Part shown: positions 16,406-24,577 of the stretch, one piece after another
How the letters are laid out: every line of letters begins with the position of its first letter
Numbering within the stretch: position 1 is the first letter of the stretch
NCBI RefSeq assembly: GCF_016863195.1
Contig: NZ_BOOK01000014.1
Span: forward strand, 62,001 to 126,000
Reading direction: 5' to 3'
DNA: 64,000 bases
From: Paraplanobispora takensis
GTDB taxonomy: Bacteria > Actinomycetota > Actinomycetes > Streptosporangiales > Streptosporangiaceae
Translations under genes and position numbers: made by a program
The notes under the pieces: model-generated
Databases searched by the model: none
What the model was told of the DNA's origin: nothing
What the model saw: the letters and a program-made list of their open reading frames with translations, nothing else

Positions 16406-17047
16406 GTGGCCGACCTGTTCTTCGACTGCCTCGGCGCCCGCGCCGACCGCTACGCCGTCACCCCGGGCATGACGCTGGAGCTGCGCGTCACCGAGACCGG
16501 CGGCGAGCGGGTGGAGGCGATCGCCCTGCGCTGCCAGATCCGCATCGAGCCGCACCGGCGGCACTACTCGGCCGCCGAGGCCGAGCGGCTGCACGACCTG
16601 TTCGGCGACCCCGGGCGCTGGTCGGACACCCTCAAGCCGCTGCAGCTGGCCACGCTGTCCACGATGGTGCCCGGGTTCACCGGCGGCACGACCGTCGAGC
16701 TCGCGCTGCCGGTCACCTACGATCTGGAGATCGCCTCAACCCGTTACTTCAGCGGGCTGGACGACGGCGTGATCCCCCTGCTGCTGCTGTTCAGCGGCAC
16801 GGTGTTCGGCACCCGCGACGGCCGGATCCAGGTGCAGCAGGTGCCGTGGAGCAAGGAGACCTCCTACCCGATGCCGGTCGAGGTGTGGCGCGAGACGGTC
16901 GATCTGCACTTCCCCGGAAGCGCGTGGCTGCGCGTACGCCGCGAGACCCTCGACGCGCTGCAACGCTTCAAGTCCCGCAACGCGCTGCCCAGCTGGGACG
17001 GCGCGATCTCCGCCCTTCTCGACCGAGAGGAGACCGGACCATGGTGA
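16406..17047 (+). CDS. DUF6084-type hydrogenase-associated protein
   Basis: 213 residues from GTG 16406, one base after the previous stop. No catalytic motif or Cys cluster. It is a beta-rich protein with TLELRVTETGGERVEAIALRCQIRIE, GTTVELALPVTYDLEIASTRYF and VPLLLLFSGTVFG-like strands, compatible with a two-sheet sandwich. I recognise it as the DUF6084 neighbour of actinobacterial hydrogenases, function unknown. The last codon and stop (TGG TGA) overlap the start of the small membrane protein. Confidence 0.82.
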   Translation: MADLFFDCLGARADRYAVTPGMTLELRVTETGGERVEAIALRCQIRIEPHRRHYSAAEAERLHDLFGDPGRWSDTLKPLQLATLSTMVPGFTGGTTVELALPVTYDLEIASTRYFSGLDDGVIPLLLLFSGTVFGTRDGRIQVQQVPWSKETSYPMPVEVWRETVDLHFPGSAWLRVRRETLDALQRFKSRNALPSWDGAISALLDREETGPW

Positions 17048-17145
17048 TGCGCGTGCTGAAGATAACGCTGCTGATGCTCGTGGTGGCCTTGATCATCAGA
17101 GCGTTGCCGGACATCAAGCGGTACATCAAGATCCGCAACATGTGA
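17041..17145 (+). CDS. 34-residue single-span membrane protein (DUF6893-like)
   Basis: MVMRVLKITLLMLVVALIIR is one continuous hydrophobic helix, followed by a basic tail (PDIKRYIKIRNM). The gene overlaps the DUF6084 stop, has GAGAGGAGACC as ribosome site and ends the structural operon. HhyS and HhyL have no membrane anchor, so a small membrane peptide made in the same transcript is a candidate for docking the enzyme at the membrane. That role is an inference. Confidence 0.75.
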   Translation: MVMRVLKITLLMLVVALIIRALPDIKRYIKIRNM

Positions 17146-17158
17146 CGCGACGGTGCTC

Positions 17159-17174
17159 GGGCACGCCGGTGCCT
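17159..17174. terminator. Hairpin between convergent hydrogenase operon and hypF
   Basis: GGCAC (17160-17164), loop GCCG, GTGCC (17169-17173), extended by a G-T pair on the outside, in the 35-bp gap between two converging genes. The short stem has no U-tract; a bidirectional terminator is plausible from position. Confidence 0.4.
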
Positions 17175-17180
17175 GGGCGC

Positions 17181-19718
17181 TCAGCCGCGCGCATGGTCCC
17201 GTGCGGCCGCGACCGCCGCCTGGCCGAGGCTGATCCCGCCGTCGTTGGCCGGGACCCTGGAGTGGGTCAGGACCCGGAACCCGGCGGCGGACAGCCCGTC
17301 CGCCGCCCGCTGCAGCAGCAGCAGATTCTGGAAGACCCCGCCGGACAGGGCGGCCGTCGTCACCCCGGTCGCGTCCCGGAGCGCGACGCAGCAGCGCACG
17401 ACGAGATCGGCCACCCCGTTGTGGAACCGGGCGGCGATCACCGCGGGGTCGACGCCCGCCAGCAGATCCTCGGCCGCGGCCCGCACCAGGTCGGCCCCCG
17501 CCACCACCAGCGGCCCGCCGGGGACCGCGCCGGACGGTGCGGCAGGCGTGCCGGGGGAGGCCGAGGCGTGGTGGCGGTCGTGTCCGGCGGGGGAGACGGA
17601 CGCGTGGTAGCGGCCGCGTTCGGCGGGATCGGCGCGCTGTTCCAGCTCGATCGCGGCCTGGCCCTCGTAGGTGATCGCGTCGCGCGGGCCCAGCAGCGCG
17701 GACACCGCGTCGAACAGCCGGCCCGCGCTGGAGGTGAGCGGGGAGTTCACCCCCGCGCGGGCCAGCGCCAGGACGTCCGCCCACCGGGCGCGGTTGCGTA
17801 CGGCCACCGCCAGCCCCTCCGGCGCCTGCCCGCCGTAGGCGGCCTGGAGATAGGCGGCGGCCATCCGCCACGGCTGCCTGATCGCCGCCGTGCCGCCCGG
17901 CATCGGCACCGGCGCCAGGTGACCGGCCCGCTCGAAGGAGGTCAGGTCGGCCAGGAGGAACTCGCCGCCCCAGAGGGTCCCGTCGGCGCCGAGACCGAGC
18001 CCGTCGAAGGCCACCCCGAGCACCGGCCCCGGCTCCCCGTTGTCGGCCAGGCAGGAGGCGATGTGCGCGTGGTGGTGCTGCACCCCGACCAGCTCGGTCT
18101 CCGCCAGGGTGTCCGCCAGCTCCACGGCGTACTTGGTGGACAGGTACTCCGGGTGCAGATCGTGCGCGACGACCCGCGGCCGGATGCCGAACAGCGCGGA
18201 GAAGTGCTCGACGCCCTCGGTGAACGACCGCAGCGTCTCGTAGTTCTCCAGGTCGCCGATGTGGTGGGAGACGAAGGCCCGGTCCCCCTCGGCCAGGCAG
18301 AAGGTGTTCTTCAGCTCCGCGCCGCAGGCCAGGATCGGCCGCGGGGCGGGCCGGCGCAGCTCGACGGGGTCGGGCACGTAGCCGCGTGATCGGCGCAGCA
18401 CCGACCCGCGCCCGCGGAACGGGCGCACGACCGAGTCGTCGGTGCGGACGTGGATGGGCCGGTCGTGGGTGAGGAAGGCGTCGGCGATGCCGCCGAGCCT
18501 GGCCGGCGCGTCGGAGTCACGGTGGACGATGGGCTCGTCCGAGACGTTTCCGCTGGTCAGCACGATCGGCCCGGTCACGGCGGCGAGCAGCAGGTGGTGC
18601 AGCGGGGTGTAGGGCAGCATGACGCCGAGCCTGCGGTCGCCGGGTGCCGCCGAGACGGCCACCGGCGCGCCGGCCCGCCGCGGCAGCAGGACGATCGGCC
18701 GGGCCCGGTCGGTGAGCAGCGCGGCGCCCGTCGCGTCGACCTCGCACAATAGCCCCGCCTGCTCCAGATCGGCGGCCATCACCGCGAACGGCTTGTCCTC
18801 GCGGTGCTTGCGCCGCCGCAGGGCCGCGACCGCGTCCTCGTCGGAGGCCAGGGCCGCCAGGTGGTAACCGCCCAGGCCCTTGACCGCCACCACCCGCCCG
18901 GCGCGCAGCAGCCCGGCGCACCGGCCGACCGGGTCACCGGGCAGCTCGGCGCCGCGCGGGTCCAGCAACCGCAGCCGGGGGCCGCAGTCCGGGCAGCACA
19001 CGGGCTGGGCGTGGAAGCGCCGGTCGGCCGGGTCGTGGTACTCGGCGGTGCAGGCCGCGCACATCGCGAACCCCGCCATGGTCGTCAGGGGGCGGTCGTA
19101 CGGTACGCCGCGCACGATGGTGAAACGCGGCCCGCAGTTGGTGCAGTTGACGAAGGCGTACCCGAAACGGCGATCACCCGGATCGGCCAGCTCCCTCAGG
19201 CAGTCGGCGCAGGTCGCACCGTCCGGCGAGACCAGGGCCCGGGGTCGCCCGGAGGCGTCACTGTCCACGATCGCGAACGCCCCCGCCACACCCCCACCCG
19301 CCCCGGCCGCGATCTCGGCAGGCTGCCCGCCGGCCTCGGCCTCCGCGGGGGTGCGGGGCATGACGGAGATCCGGTCGATCCGGGCGAGCGGGGGTGCGTC
19401 CCGCTCCAGCGCGACCAGGAACTCCTCGATCCGTTCCGGTGCCCCCTCGGCCTCGACGAACACCCCGTCCGCGTCGTTGCCCACGCACCCGGCGAGGCCG
19501 AGCCGGACGGCCAGGCCGTAGACGAAGGGCCGGAACCCGACACCCTGCACGAGGCCCTCGGCCCGCACGTCGACCCGCACCCGCCCGCCCACCCGTGTCT
19601 GCCCGGCGGCCCGCGCCTGCCCGTCCCCCCGCCCGGTGCGCACCTGGCCGCGGCCCCCGGGGCGGTCTCCCCGGTCGCGGTCTGCAGGGGTACGGCGGCG
19701 GCCGTCTTCGGAGGTCAC
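17181..19718 (-). CDS. hypF: HypF, carbamoyltransferase for hydrogenase CN ligand synthesis
   Basis: 845 residues. HypF turns carbamoyl phosphate and ATP into carbamoyl-AMP and loads it on HypE. Domains in order: an extra basic, low-complexity N-terminus (1-46), acylphosphatase (about 47-135, VQGVGFRPF), two Cys4 zinc fingers (CADC...CTNC and CAAC...CPDC), a YrdC-like nucleotide domain (GRVVAVKGLGGYHLAALA), and a Kae1-like domain with VAHDLHPEYLS and QHHHAHIASC, ending in LSGGVFQNLLLL. GTG 19718 overlaps the stop of the upstream hydrolase (GTGA); the true start could be one of the later GTGs near residue 47. It lies apart from hypABCDE, on the far side of the structural genes. Confidence 0.95.
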   Translation of the reverse strand: MTSEDGRRRTPADRDRGDRPGGRGQVRTGRGDGQARAAGQTRVGGRVRVDVRAEGLVQGVGFRPFVYGLAVRLGLAGCVGNDADGVFVEAEGAPERIEEFLVALERDAPPLARIDRISVMPRTPAEAEAGGQPAEIAAGAGGGVAGAFAIVDSDASGRPRALVSPDGATCADCLRELADPGDRRFGYAFVNCTNCGPRFTIVRGVPYDRPLTTMAGFAMCAACTAEYHDPADRRFHAQPVCCPDCGPRLRLLDPRGAELPGDPVGRCAGLLRAGRVVAVKGLGGYHLAALASDEDAVAALRRRKHREDKPFAVMAADLEQAGLLCEVDATGAALLTDRARPIVLLPRRAGAPVAVSAAPGDRRLGVMLPYTPLHHLLLAAVTGPIVLTSGNVSDEPIVHRDSDAPARLGGIADAFLTHDRPIHVRTDDSVVRPFRGRGSVLRRSRGYVPDPVELRRPAPRPILACGAELKNTFCLAEGDRAFVSHHIGDLENYETLRSFTEGVEHFSALFGIRPRVVAHDLHPEYLSTKYAVELADTLAETELVGVQHHHAHIASCLADNGEPGPVLGVAFDGLGLGADGTLWGGEFLLADLTSFERAGHLAPVPMPGGTAAIRQPWRMAAAYLQAAYGGQAPEGLAVAVRNRARWADVLALARAGVNSPLTSSAGRLFDAVSALLGPRDAITYEGQAAIELEQRADPAERGRYHASVSPAGHDRHHASASPGTPAAPSGAVPGGPLVVAGADLVRAAAEDLLAGVDPAVIAARFHNGVADLVVRCCVALRDATGVTTAALSGGVFQNLLLLQRAADGLSAAGFRVLTHSRVPANDGGISLGQAAVAAARDHARG

Positions 19719-20581
19719 AGATGCTTGAGGATGGCTTCGGCCAGCCGGTCGGGGGTCTCGATGAGGGGCCAGTGGCCGACGTCCGGCCACACCTCCACCT
19801 CGGTCTGCGGGCGCAGTTCGAGCAGGCGGTGGACCATGTCCACCACGGCGATCGGGTCGAGGCCGCCCCATATCGCGGTCAGCGGGCCGGGGAAGCCGGT
19901 CAGGCCCGCCGTCCAGCGTTCCTGGTGGATGCGGCGTTCCTCGACGTAGCGGATCAGGCGGGGCATCAGCCGGTCGCCGCCCTCGTGGCGGATCAGGGAG
20001 ACCATCGCGGTCAGCTCGCCGTCCGGCGCCTTTCCGGACGGGAAGGTCTCGGCCAGGCTGCCCGTCAGCATGTCGGCGGGCAGCCCGTCGGTGAGGGGTT
20101 CGTCGGGGAGGGAGAGCAGGAACAGCTGGCCGTCGGTGAGCTGCGCCTGATCGATGAAGATCGACCCGTTGGTGAGGACCACCTGGTCGATCACGAACGG
20201 CAGCTCTCCGGCGGCCTGCCGTACCAGCAGTTCCGCCACGACGGTGTCACCCATGTCGTGGGCCACCAGGGCGCAGCGCTCGATCCCGCACGCGGTCGCG
20301 ACCGCGACGGCCAGCGCCGCCTGGTCGAACAGCGAGTAGGCGCGGTCGGCCGGTTTGGCCGACAGCCCGAACCCCAGGAAGTCGAAGGTCACCACGCGCC
20401 GGTGACCGGCCAGCCCGGCCGCGACGGCGCGCCAGTCGAAGGACGAGCCGGGGAAGCCGTGCAACAGCAGGACCGGCGGCCCCTCGCCCGTCTCGGAGAC
20501 GAAGATCTCCTGACCGGCGTGGACCATCATGCGACCGCGGGCGCGCCAGTCGTCGACGGCGGCGGGAAGGTGCTCGGACAT
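19715..20581 (-). CDS. Alpha/beta hydrolase with Asp nucleophile (haloalkane dehalogenase / epoxide hydrolase type)
   Basis: 288 residues from ATG 20581 (a GTG at 20602 would add seven). The fold is clear: LLLHGFPGSSFDW gives the oxyanion loop, VAHDMGDTVVAELL the nucleophile elbow, TAIWGGLDPI the acid region and PDVGHWPLIETPD the catalytic His. The nucleophile position is Asp (HDMGD) rather than Ser, as in haloalkane dehalogenases and epoxide hydrolases. The substrate is unknown. The stop overlaps the hypF start by four bases, so hypF translation depends on this gene; a functional link to hydrogenase is not otherwise evident. Confidence 0.85.
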   Translation of the reverse strand: MSEHLPAAVDDWRARGRMMVHAGQEIFVSETGEGPPVLLLHGFPGSSFDWRAVAAGLAGHRRVVTFDFLGFGLSAKPADRAYSLFDQAALAVAVATACGIERCALVAHDMGDTVVAELLVRQAAGELPFVIDQVVLTNGSIFIDQAQLTDGQLFLLSLPDEPLTDGLPADMLTGSLAETFPSGKAPDGELTAMVSLIRHEGGDRLMPRLIRYVEERRIHQERWTAGLTGFPGPLTAIWGGLDPIAVVDMVHRLLELRPQTEVEVWPDVGHWPLIETPDRLAEAILKHL

Positions 20582-20670
20582 GTCGGCATTCTTCGCCGCC
20601 ACCCACGCCGGCGCCAGACCTCATCGCAAGGTTTCGGCCTACAGAGCTTATGTCCGCCGTGACGCCGGCG

Positions 20671-21363
20671 TCAGGGCTCGCAGACCACGCCGTCGCCGTC
20701 GCGGTCCTGATACCAGTCGTACTCCGGATCCACGCCCTTGCGGTACGGGCCGAGGCCGGCGTCGTTGGCCTCGGCGCACGTCCGATGGCGCCTGTCGAGA
20801 TCCTGTCCGGGCCCGCCGGGCGTCGTGGGCTTGGGCGTCGGTGTGGGGGTGGGTACGGGGGCGCCGCCGGTGCCGCACCTGCCCGACCAGATGCGCAGTT
20901 TCTCCTTGCGGGCCTTGTCCTGCTCGGCCCGCATGATCGTGATGTACTTGTCGTTCGGCTTGTACAGCACCGCCTTGCCGTACCCGTAGCGCACCAGGTT
21001 GCGGTTGACGAACACCCCCGAGGCGTTCCACGCGTAGAACAGCGACCGGCCGTAGCGGTCCTTCGGGTCCCTGTCGGGCAGCAGCCGTACCGCCCTGCCC
21101 ACCGGCAGCAGCGTCCCGACGCGGGCCGTCGCCTCCTTGTGCCAGCACCGGCCCCGCTCCGGGGTGTCGACCTCCAGCAGTTGCACGCGGACCGTCGGGC
21201 CGGTCGCGGTGAAGCGGACGTCGATCGTGTCACCGTCCACGATCTTCACGACGGTCGCCTTCTTCGTGCCCTTCGGCACGGTGGCCGAGGCCGGTGCGAT
21301 CGGCGCGAACGTGACCGTCAGGCAGGCCGCCGCGAGGACGGCGGCCGTGGAACGCAGGTGCAT
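20671..21363 (-). CDS. Secreted thermonuclease-like nuclease with Excalibur Ca-binding C-terminus
   Basis: 230 residues. A signal peptide (MHLRSTAAVLAAACLTVTFA ... PASA) is followed by a staphylococcal-nuclease fold (about 35-165): VDGDTIDVRF, VRVQLLEVDTPERG and KDRYGRSLFYAW supply the Asp, Arg, Glu and second Arg expected for catalysis. A Pro/Thr linker (about 170-185) leads to an Excalibur domain ending DWYQDRDGDGVVCEP, a DxDxDG calcium loop with paired cysteines. It probably degrades extracellular nucleic acid. The start at 21363 follows AGGAGAAACCCG. Monocistronic. Confidence 0.9.
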   Translation of the reverse strand: MHLRSTAAVLAAACLTVTFAPIAPASATVPKGTKKATVVKIVDGDTIDVRFTATGPTVRVQLLEVDTPERGRCWHKEATARVGTLLPVGRAVRLLPDRDPKDRYGRSLFYAWNASGVFVNRNLVRYGYGKAVLYKPNDKYITIMRAEQDKARKEKLRIWSGRCGTGGAPVPTPTPTPKPTTPGGPGQDLDRRHRTCAEANDAGLGPYRKGVDPEYDWYQDRDGDGVVCEP

Positions 21364-21499
21364 CGGGTTTCTCCTGTGGCTGGGGGCCGGTGGGGAGAAG
21401 ACGTGCGGTGCGTGCACCAGGTTCACACGTTCCAACGAAGAATGATGAGTTTCAGCCTCTCTGTGGCTGTACGGCTGATCCGTGACCTGTGCGGCCCGC

Positions 21500-21832
21500 C
21501 TATGTCCTCCGGGGGTTCCGCATCTGCGGGGCGCCGTCGTGGTCCTGCGGAGTGACCGCCGTGAAGATGTCGTGCAAGGTCGCGAGGCGGTACGGGGGCA
21601 TCAGGGGTCCCCGGCCGGGGACGGACCTGGCGGCGGCGCGCCGCTCGGCGGCGCCGTCCTCGGGCCGGGAGCGGGACGGGCGCCCGCGCCGGGCGCGAGC
21701 CTCCTCCCGGCGCCGCAGCAGAAGGTCGGCGAGCTCCTCCACCGGCCGCTCGGCGCGGGCGGACGGGCGCGGGACGGTTTCCCCGGCCGGGAGAGGACCA
21801 CGGCGGGAACGGGTGGGACCGGTTTTCGCCAT
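21500..21832 (-). CDS. Small basic hypothetical protein
   Basis: 110 residues, not recognised. GAAGGATCGCAGC gives a good ribosome site for ATG 21832, and the codons are G/C at almost every third position, which supports real coding. The sequence is Arg/Pro-rich, with one helix (PVEELADLLLRRREEARAR) and a more ordered end (MPPYRLATLHDIFTAVTPQD). It lies alone between the nuclease and the lipoprotein genes. A plus-strand frame over the same bases is less convincing. Confidence 0.55.
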   Translation of the reverse strand: MAKTGPTRSRRGPLPAGETVPRPSARAERPVEELADLLLRRREEARARRGRPSRSRPEDGAAERRAAARSVPGRGPLMPPYRLATLHDIFTAVTPQDHDGAPQMRNPRRT

Positions 21833-22027
21833 GCTGCGATCCTTCGCTTTCGGCGCCGCCGCCGGGTTGCGCCGCTGCTACGCGTTTGTGAATTCCTCGC
21901 TGCCGCGGTCACAGGCGGGACAGCGGCCACGGGTGAGACAGCCGCCGCCGGCGGGACGGAGGCGATCGGTGGGAAGACCGCGCCGGGGGTGAACCCGGCG
22001 GGGGAGGGGTGCGTATCTCGGGGCGTG

Positions 22028-22465
22028 ATGACATATCCGCGCATCGCCGCGCTCGCCCTCGCGCTCGCGCTCTCCGCGGCCTGCTCCGCCAACGGCGCCC
22101 CCGCCGGAGGCGGCCCGGCCGGTGGCTCCGGTGACGGGTACGGCGAGGCCGTGGCCCAGGAGAAGGCGCTCACCGTCGAGGAGCTGGCCGCCCGGCTCGA
22201 CTGCAAACCGGACATCCAGATCGAGGCGTCCGAGCTGCGGCAGGGACACTGCAAGACGTCCATGGGGGAGTTCTTCCTCACCACCTTCGCCACCCAGCAG
22301 GGCAAGGACGAGTGGATGGACGCCGCCCCCGAGTACAACCCGCACCTGGTCGGGCACCTGTGGACGGCGCTGTCCACCCGCAAGGTGCTGGAACGCGTGC
22401 AGGAGAGGATCGGCGGCGACCTGCACCTGACCGACCACCGGACTCAGACGCCCGTACCGGGCTGA
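22028..22465 (+). CDS. Small secreted lipoprotein
   Basis: 145 residues. The lipobox LALSAAC after a short basic-hydrophobic signal places the mature N-terminal Cys at about residue 20. A Gly/Ala/Pro linker follows, then a domain of about 100 residues with two further Cys (LDCKPD and GHCKTS) likely to form a disulfide. No family recognised. A GTG one codon upstream is possible. The last 22 bp overlap the converging GAF-regulator gene. Confidence 0.75.
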   Translation: MTYPRIAALALALALSAACSANGAPAGGGPAGGSGDGYGEAVAQEKALTVEELAARLDCKPDIQIEASELRQGHCKTSMGEFFLTTFATQQGKDEWMDAAPEYNPHLVGHLWTALSTRKVLERVQERIGGDLHLTDHRTQTPVPG

Positions 22466-23829
22466 CCGGTCACGGCGCGCAGGCGGCGGACCGCCGGCGC
22501 GTCCGAGGCGGGCAGCAGATCGGCGCGGTCGGCGGGCCAGGTGACCTCGATCTCGGCGCGGTCGTGGAAGCGGTACGGCCGGTGGCACAGCACGCCGCCC
22601 AGATGACGGCGCAGGCGGGACATCTCCGCTCGGACCGTGACGGTCCTCGTCGGGTCGCCGAACAGGTCGCCGGCCAGTTCGGTGGCCGTGCGGCCCTCCC
22701 GCCGGCAGGCCAGCAGGAGCAGGATCTCCGCGTGCCGGGGGCTGAGCCGGTGGTGCCAGGAACCGCTGGGACCGCTCAGCGTGACCGTCGGCGACGCCGC
22801 GCCGCGCAGGTCGAGCCGGACGCGCGTGGCGGGCCGGTCGCCCGCCGGGTCCGGCCGGATGATCCAGCCGCCCGGCAGCGGCTCCAGCACGCAGGTGCCC
22901 AGGGACGGCAGCCACACGCCCCCGGCGTCCACGACGTCGGGGACGGGCAGCCGGGCCACCGGCTCCCACCCGGAGGCGGCGGCCACCCAGCCGTGCGGGT
23001 CCACGACGATCACCGGACCGCCGGGCCGCGCCACCACGGGAGCCGCGACCGCGCGCAGCCGTTCCAGGTCGCGGTGGTGGAGGGTGCGCAGCTCCGCCTC
23101 GGCCAGCCGGGCCACGGCGTCGACCAGCGCGAGCGTGTTGGGATGGATGGTGGCCGCGGGACCGCTCACGTCGGCGATCCCGATCAGCCGCCCGCTGCGG
23201 GGGTCGTGCACGGGAGCGGCGGCGCACGTCCAGGCGTGGTGGGTGCGCACGTAGTGCTCGGCGGAGTACACCTGGACGGGACGCCGTACGGCCAGCGCGG
23301 TGCCGATGGCGTTGGTGCCGACGGCCTCCTCCCGCCAGCTGGCGCCCTCGACGAACCCCAGCCGGTCGGCCCTGCGCCGTACGGCGGAGCTGCCCTCCCG
23401 CCAGAGCACGCGTCCTTCGCCGTCGGTCACCACCATGATCTGCGAGGCGTCGTGGGCGACCCCCGCCAGGCCGTGCCGCAGGGTGTCCAGGGCCTCGCCG
23501 ATCAGCGAGTCCCTGCGCCGGTGCTCGACCTCCTCATAACGCAGCGGTGCGGCCCCGCCGCCGCGGTCGGGGTCCACCCCGTAGCCGCGCACCCGGCGCC
23601 AGGAGGCGTCGATGATCCGCCGGGGGAGGGCGGGCGGCGCCTGCCCGGCCAGTGTGGCGCAGTAGACCTGCGTGAGCACGCGGGCGTGCCGGCGGGGATC
23701 AGAGCCCGCCGGCACCGCCGCTTCCAGCCGCTGGCGCCGCAACCGCCGCTCCCGACCTCGACCTCCGGTCTCCTGGCCGCTACCTCCGTTCTCACCGTGA
23801 GTCTGAACCTCACCGCCCGAGATCGCCAT
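22444..23829 (-). CDS. GAF-domain regulator, AcoR-like sensor without sigma-54 domain
   Basis: 461 residues. The N-terminal half (about 30-235) resembles the AcoR-type sensor region: IDASWRRVRGYGVDPD, IMVVTDGEGRVLWREG, WREEAVGTNAIGTAL and HAWTCAAAPVHDP, ending in a GAF-like LIGIADVSGPAATIHPNTL. AcoR of Bacillus then has a sigma-54 AAA+ domain. Here there is none; instead a winged-helix-like output domain lies at about 365-440 (LSPRHAEILLLL... TVRAEMSRLRRHL). It may control the acoABC genes 2 kb away, an inference from position and family. Strand and spacing suggest a single-gene transcript. Confidence 0.85.
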   Translation of the reverse strand: MAISGGEVQTHGENGGSGQETGGRGRERRLRRQRLEAAVPAGSDPRRHARVLTQVYCATLAGQAPPALPRRIIDASWRRVRGYGVDPDRGGGAAPLRYEEVEHRRRDSLIGEALDTLRHGLAGVAHDASQIMVVTDGEGRVLWREGSSAVRRRADRLGFVEGASWREEAVGTNAIGTALAVRRPVQVYSAEHYVRTHHAWTCAAAPVHDPRSGRLIGIADVSGPAATIHPNTLALVDAVARLAEAELRTLHHRDLERLRAVAAPVVARPGGPVIVVDPHGWVAAASGWEPVARLPVPDVVDAGGVWLPSLGTCVLEPLPGGWIIRPDPAGDRPATRVRLDLRGAASPTVTLSGPSGSWHHRLSPRHAEILLLLACRREGRTATELAGDLFGDPTRTVTVRAEMSRLRRHLGGVLCHRPYRFHDRAEIEVTWPADRADLLPASDAPAVRRLRAVTGQPGTGV

Positions 23830-23850
23830 GGCCCCGCGGTGCGGATCCGC

Positions 23851-23881
23851 TTGACCTTGACACAGTGACAAGCTCTTCACT
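23851..23881 (+). promoter_or_regulatory. MerR-type promoter of the HEAT/MerR-HEAT operon
   Basis: TTGACC (23851-23856), 19-bp spacer, TTCACT (23876-23881). The pseudo-palindrome CTTGACACAGTGACAAG (23856-23872) lies in the long spacer, the standard position for MerR-family binding. The -10 is weak, as expected for a MerR-activated promoter. Confidence 0.6.
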
Positions 23882-23902
23882 GCTGCCGAGGAGGTGGTCG
23901 CG

Positions 23903-24571
23903 ATGACCATGCAGGAACAGGACACGGATACGGTTCGGGCCCTGCGGCAGTTGGAGGACGGCCGCGCGTCGGTGCGGCTGCGGGCGGCGATGGCGCTCGG
24001 CACGGCCCCTGACCCGCGGTTCGTCGGCAAGCTCGTCGAACGCTGCGCGATCGAACCCGAGTTCTATGTGCGCGATATGCTGACGTGGGCACTCACCCGT
24101 CACCCGGCGTCCATGACGATTCCGGAGCTTCTCGGGGAACTCCGCTCGGAGCGTGCGCAGGCACGGAGTCAGGCGTTGCACACGCTGTCCAAGATCGGGG
24201 ATCGGCGGGCGTGGCCGGCGATCACACGGGCGCTGCTGTCCGACGCCGAGGACGAGGTGGCGCGGAGCGCCTGGCGGGCGGCGGTCGTGCTCGTGCCCGA
24301 AGGGGAGGAGCACGGGTTGGCCGCGGTGTTGTCGGGGCAGTTCGGGCGCGGCGGACGTGAGACGCAGCTGAGCCTCAGCCGGGCGCTGGTCGCGCTCGGC
24401 GAGGTGGTCGTGCCCACGCTGCGCGCCGCGACGACGGATCCCGACCCGCGTGTGCGGGCGCACGCGATCGCCACGGAACGGCTGCTGCGCGACCCGGACG
24501 CCGGATTCGAGTTCGCGATCGAGGAGGCCAAGCGCGTCGTGGCCCTCGGCGGCGCCGGCAAGGAGGAGTGA
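23903..24571 (+). CDS. HEAT-repeat protein, operon partner of MerR-HEAT regulator
   Basis: 222 residues built almost entirely of HEAT-like helical pairs (VRLRAAMALGTAPDPRFV, ARSQALHTLSKIGDRRAW, VARSAWRAAVVLVPEG, VRAHAIATERLLRD). No enzymatic motif. HEAT arrays bind proteins or, in AlkD-type relatives, damaged DNA. ATG 23903 is placed after GAGGAGG; a GTG three codons earlier overlaps that site. Six bases separate it from the MerR-HEAT gene, so the two are one operon. Confidence 0.8.
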   Translation: MTMQEQDTDTVRALRQLEDGRASVRLRAAMALGTAPDPRFVGKLVERCAIEPEFYVRDMLTWALTRHPASMTIPELLGELRSERAQARSQALHTLSKIGDRRAWPAITRALLSDAEDEVARSAWRAAVVLVPEGEEHGLAAVLSGQFGRGGRETQLSLSRALVALGEVVVPTLRAATTDPDPRVRAHAIATERLLRDPDAGFEFAIEEAKRVVALGGAGKEE

Positions 24572-24577
24572 CAGGCA

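Noticed and set aside
21489-21992. Plus-strand frame overlapping the small basic minus-strand gene
   Set aside because: The minus-strand frame has the better ribosome site and third-position GC. The plus frame is an Arg-rich shadow.
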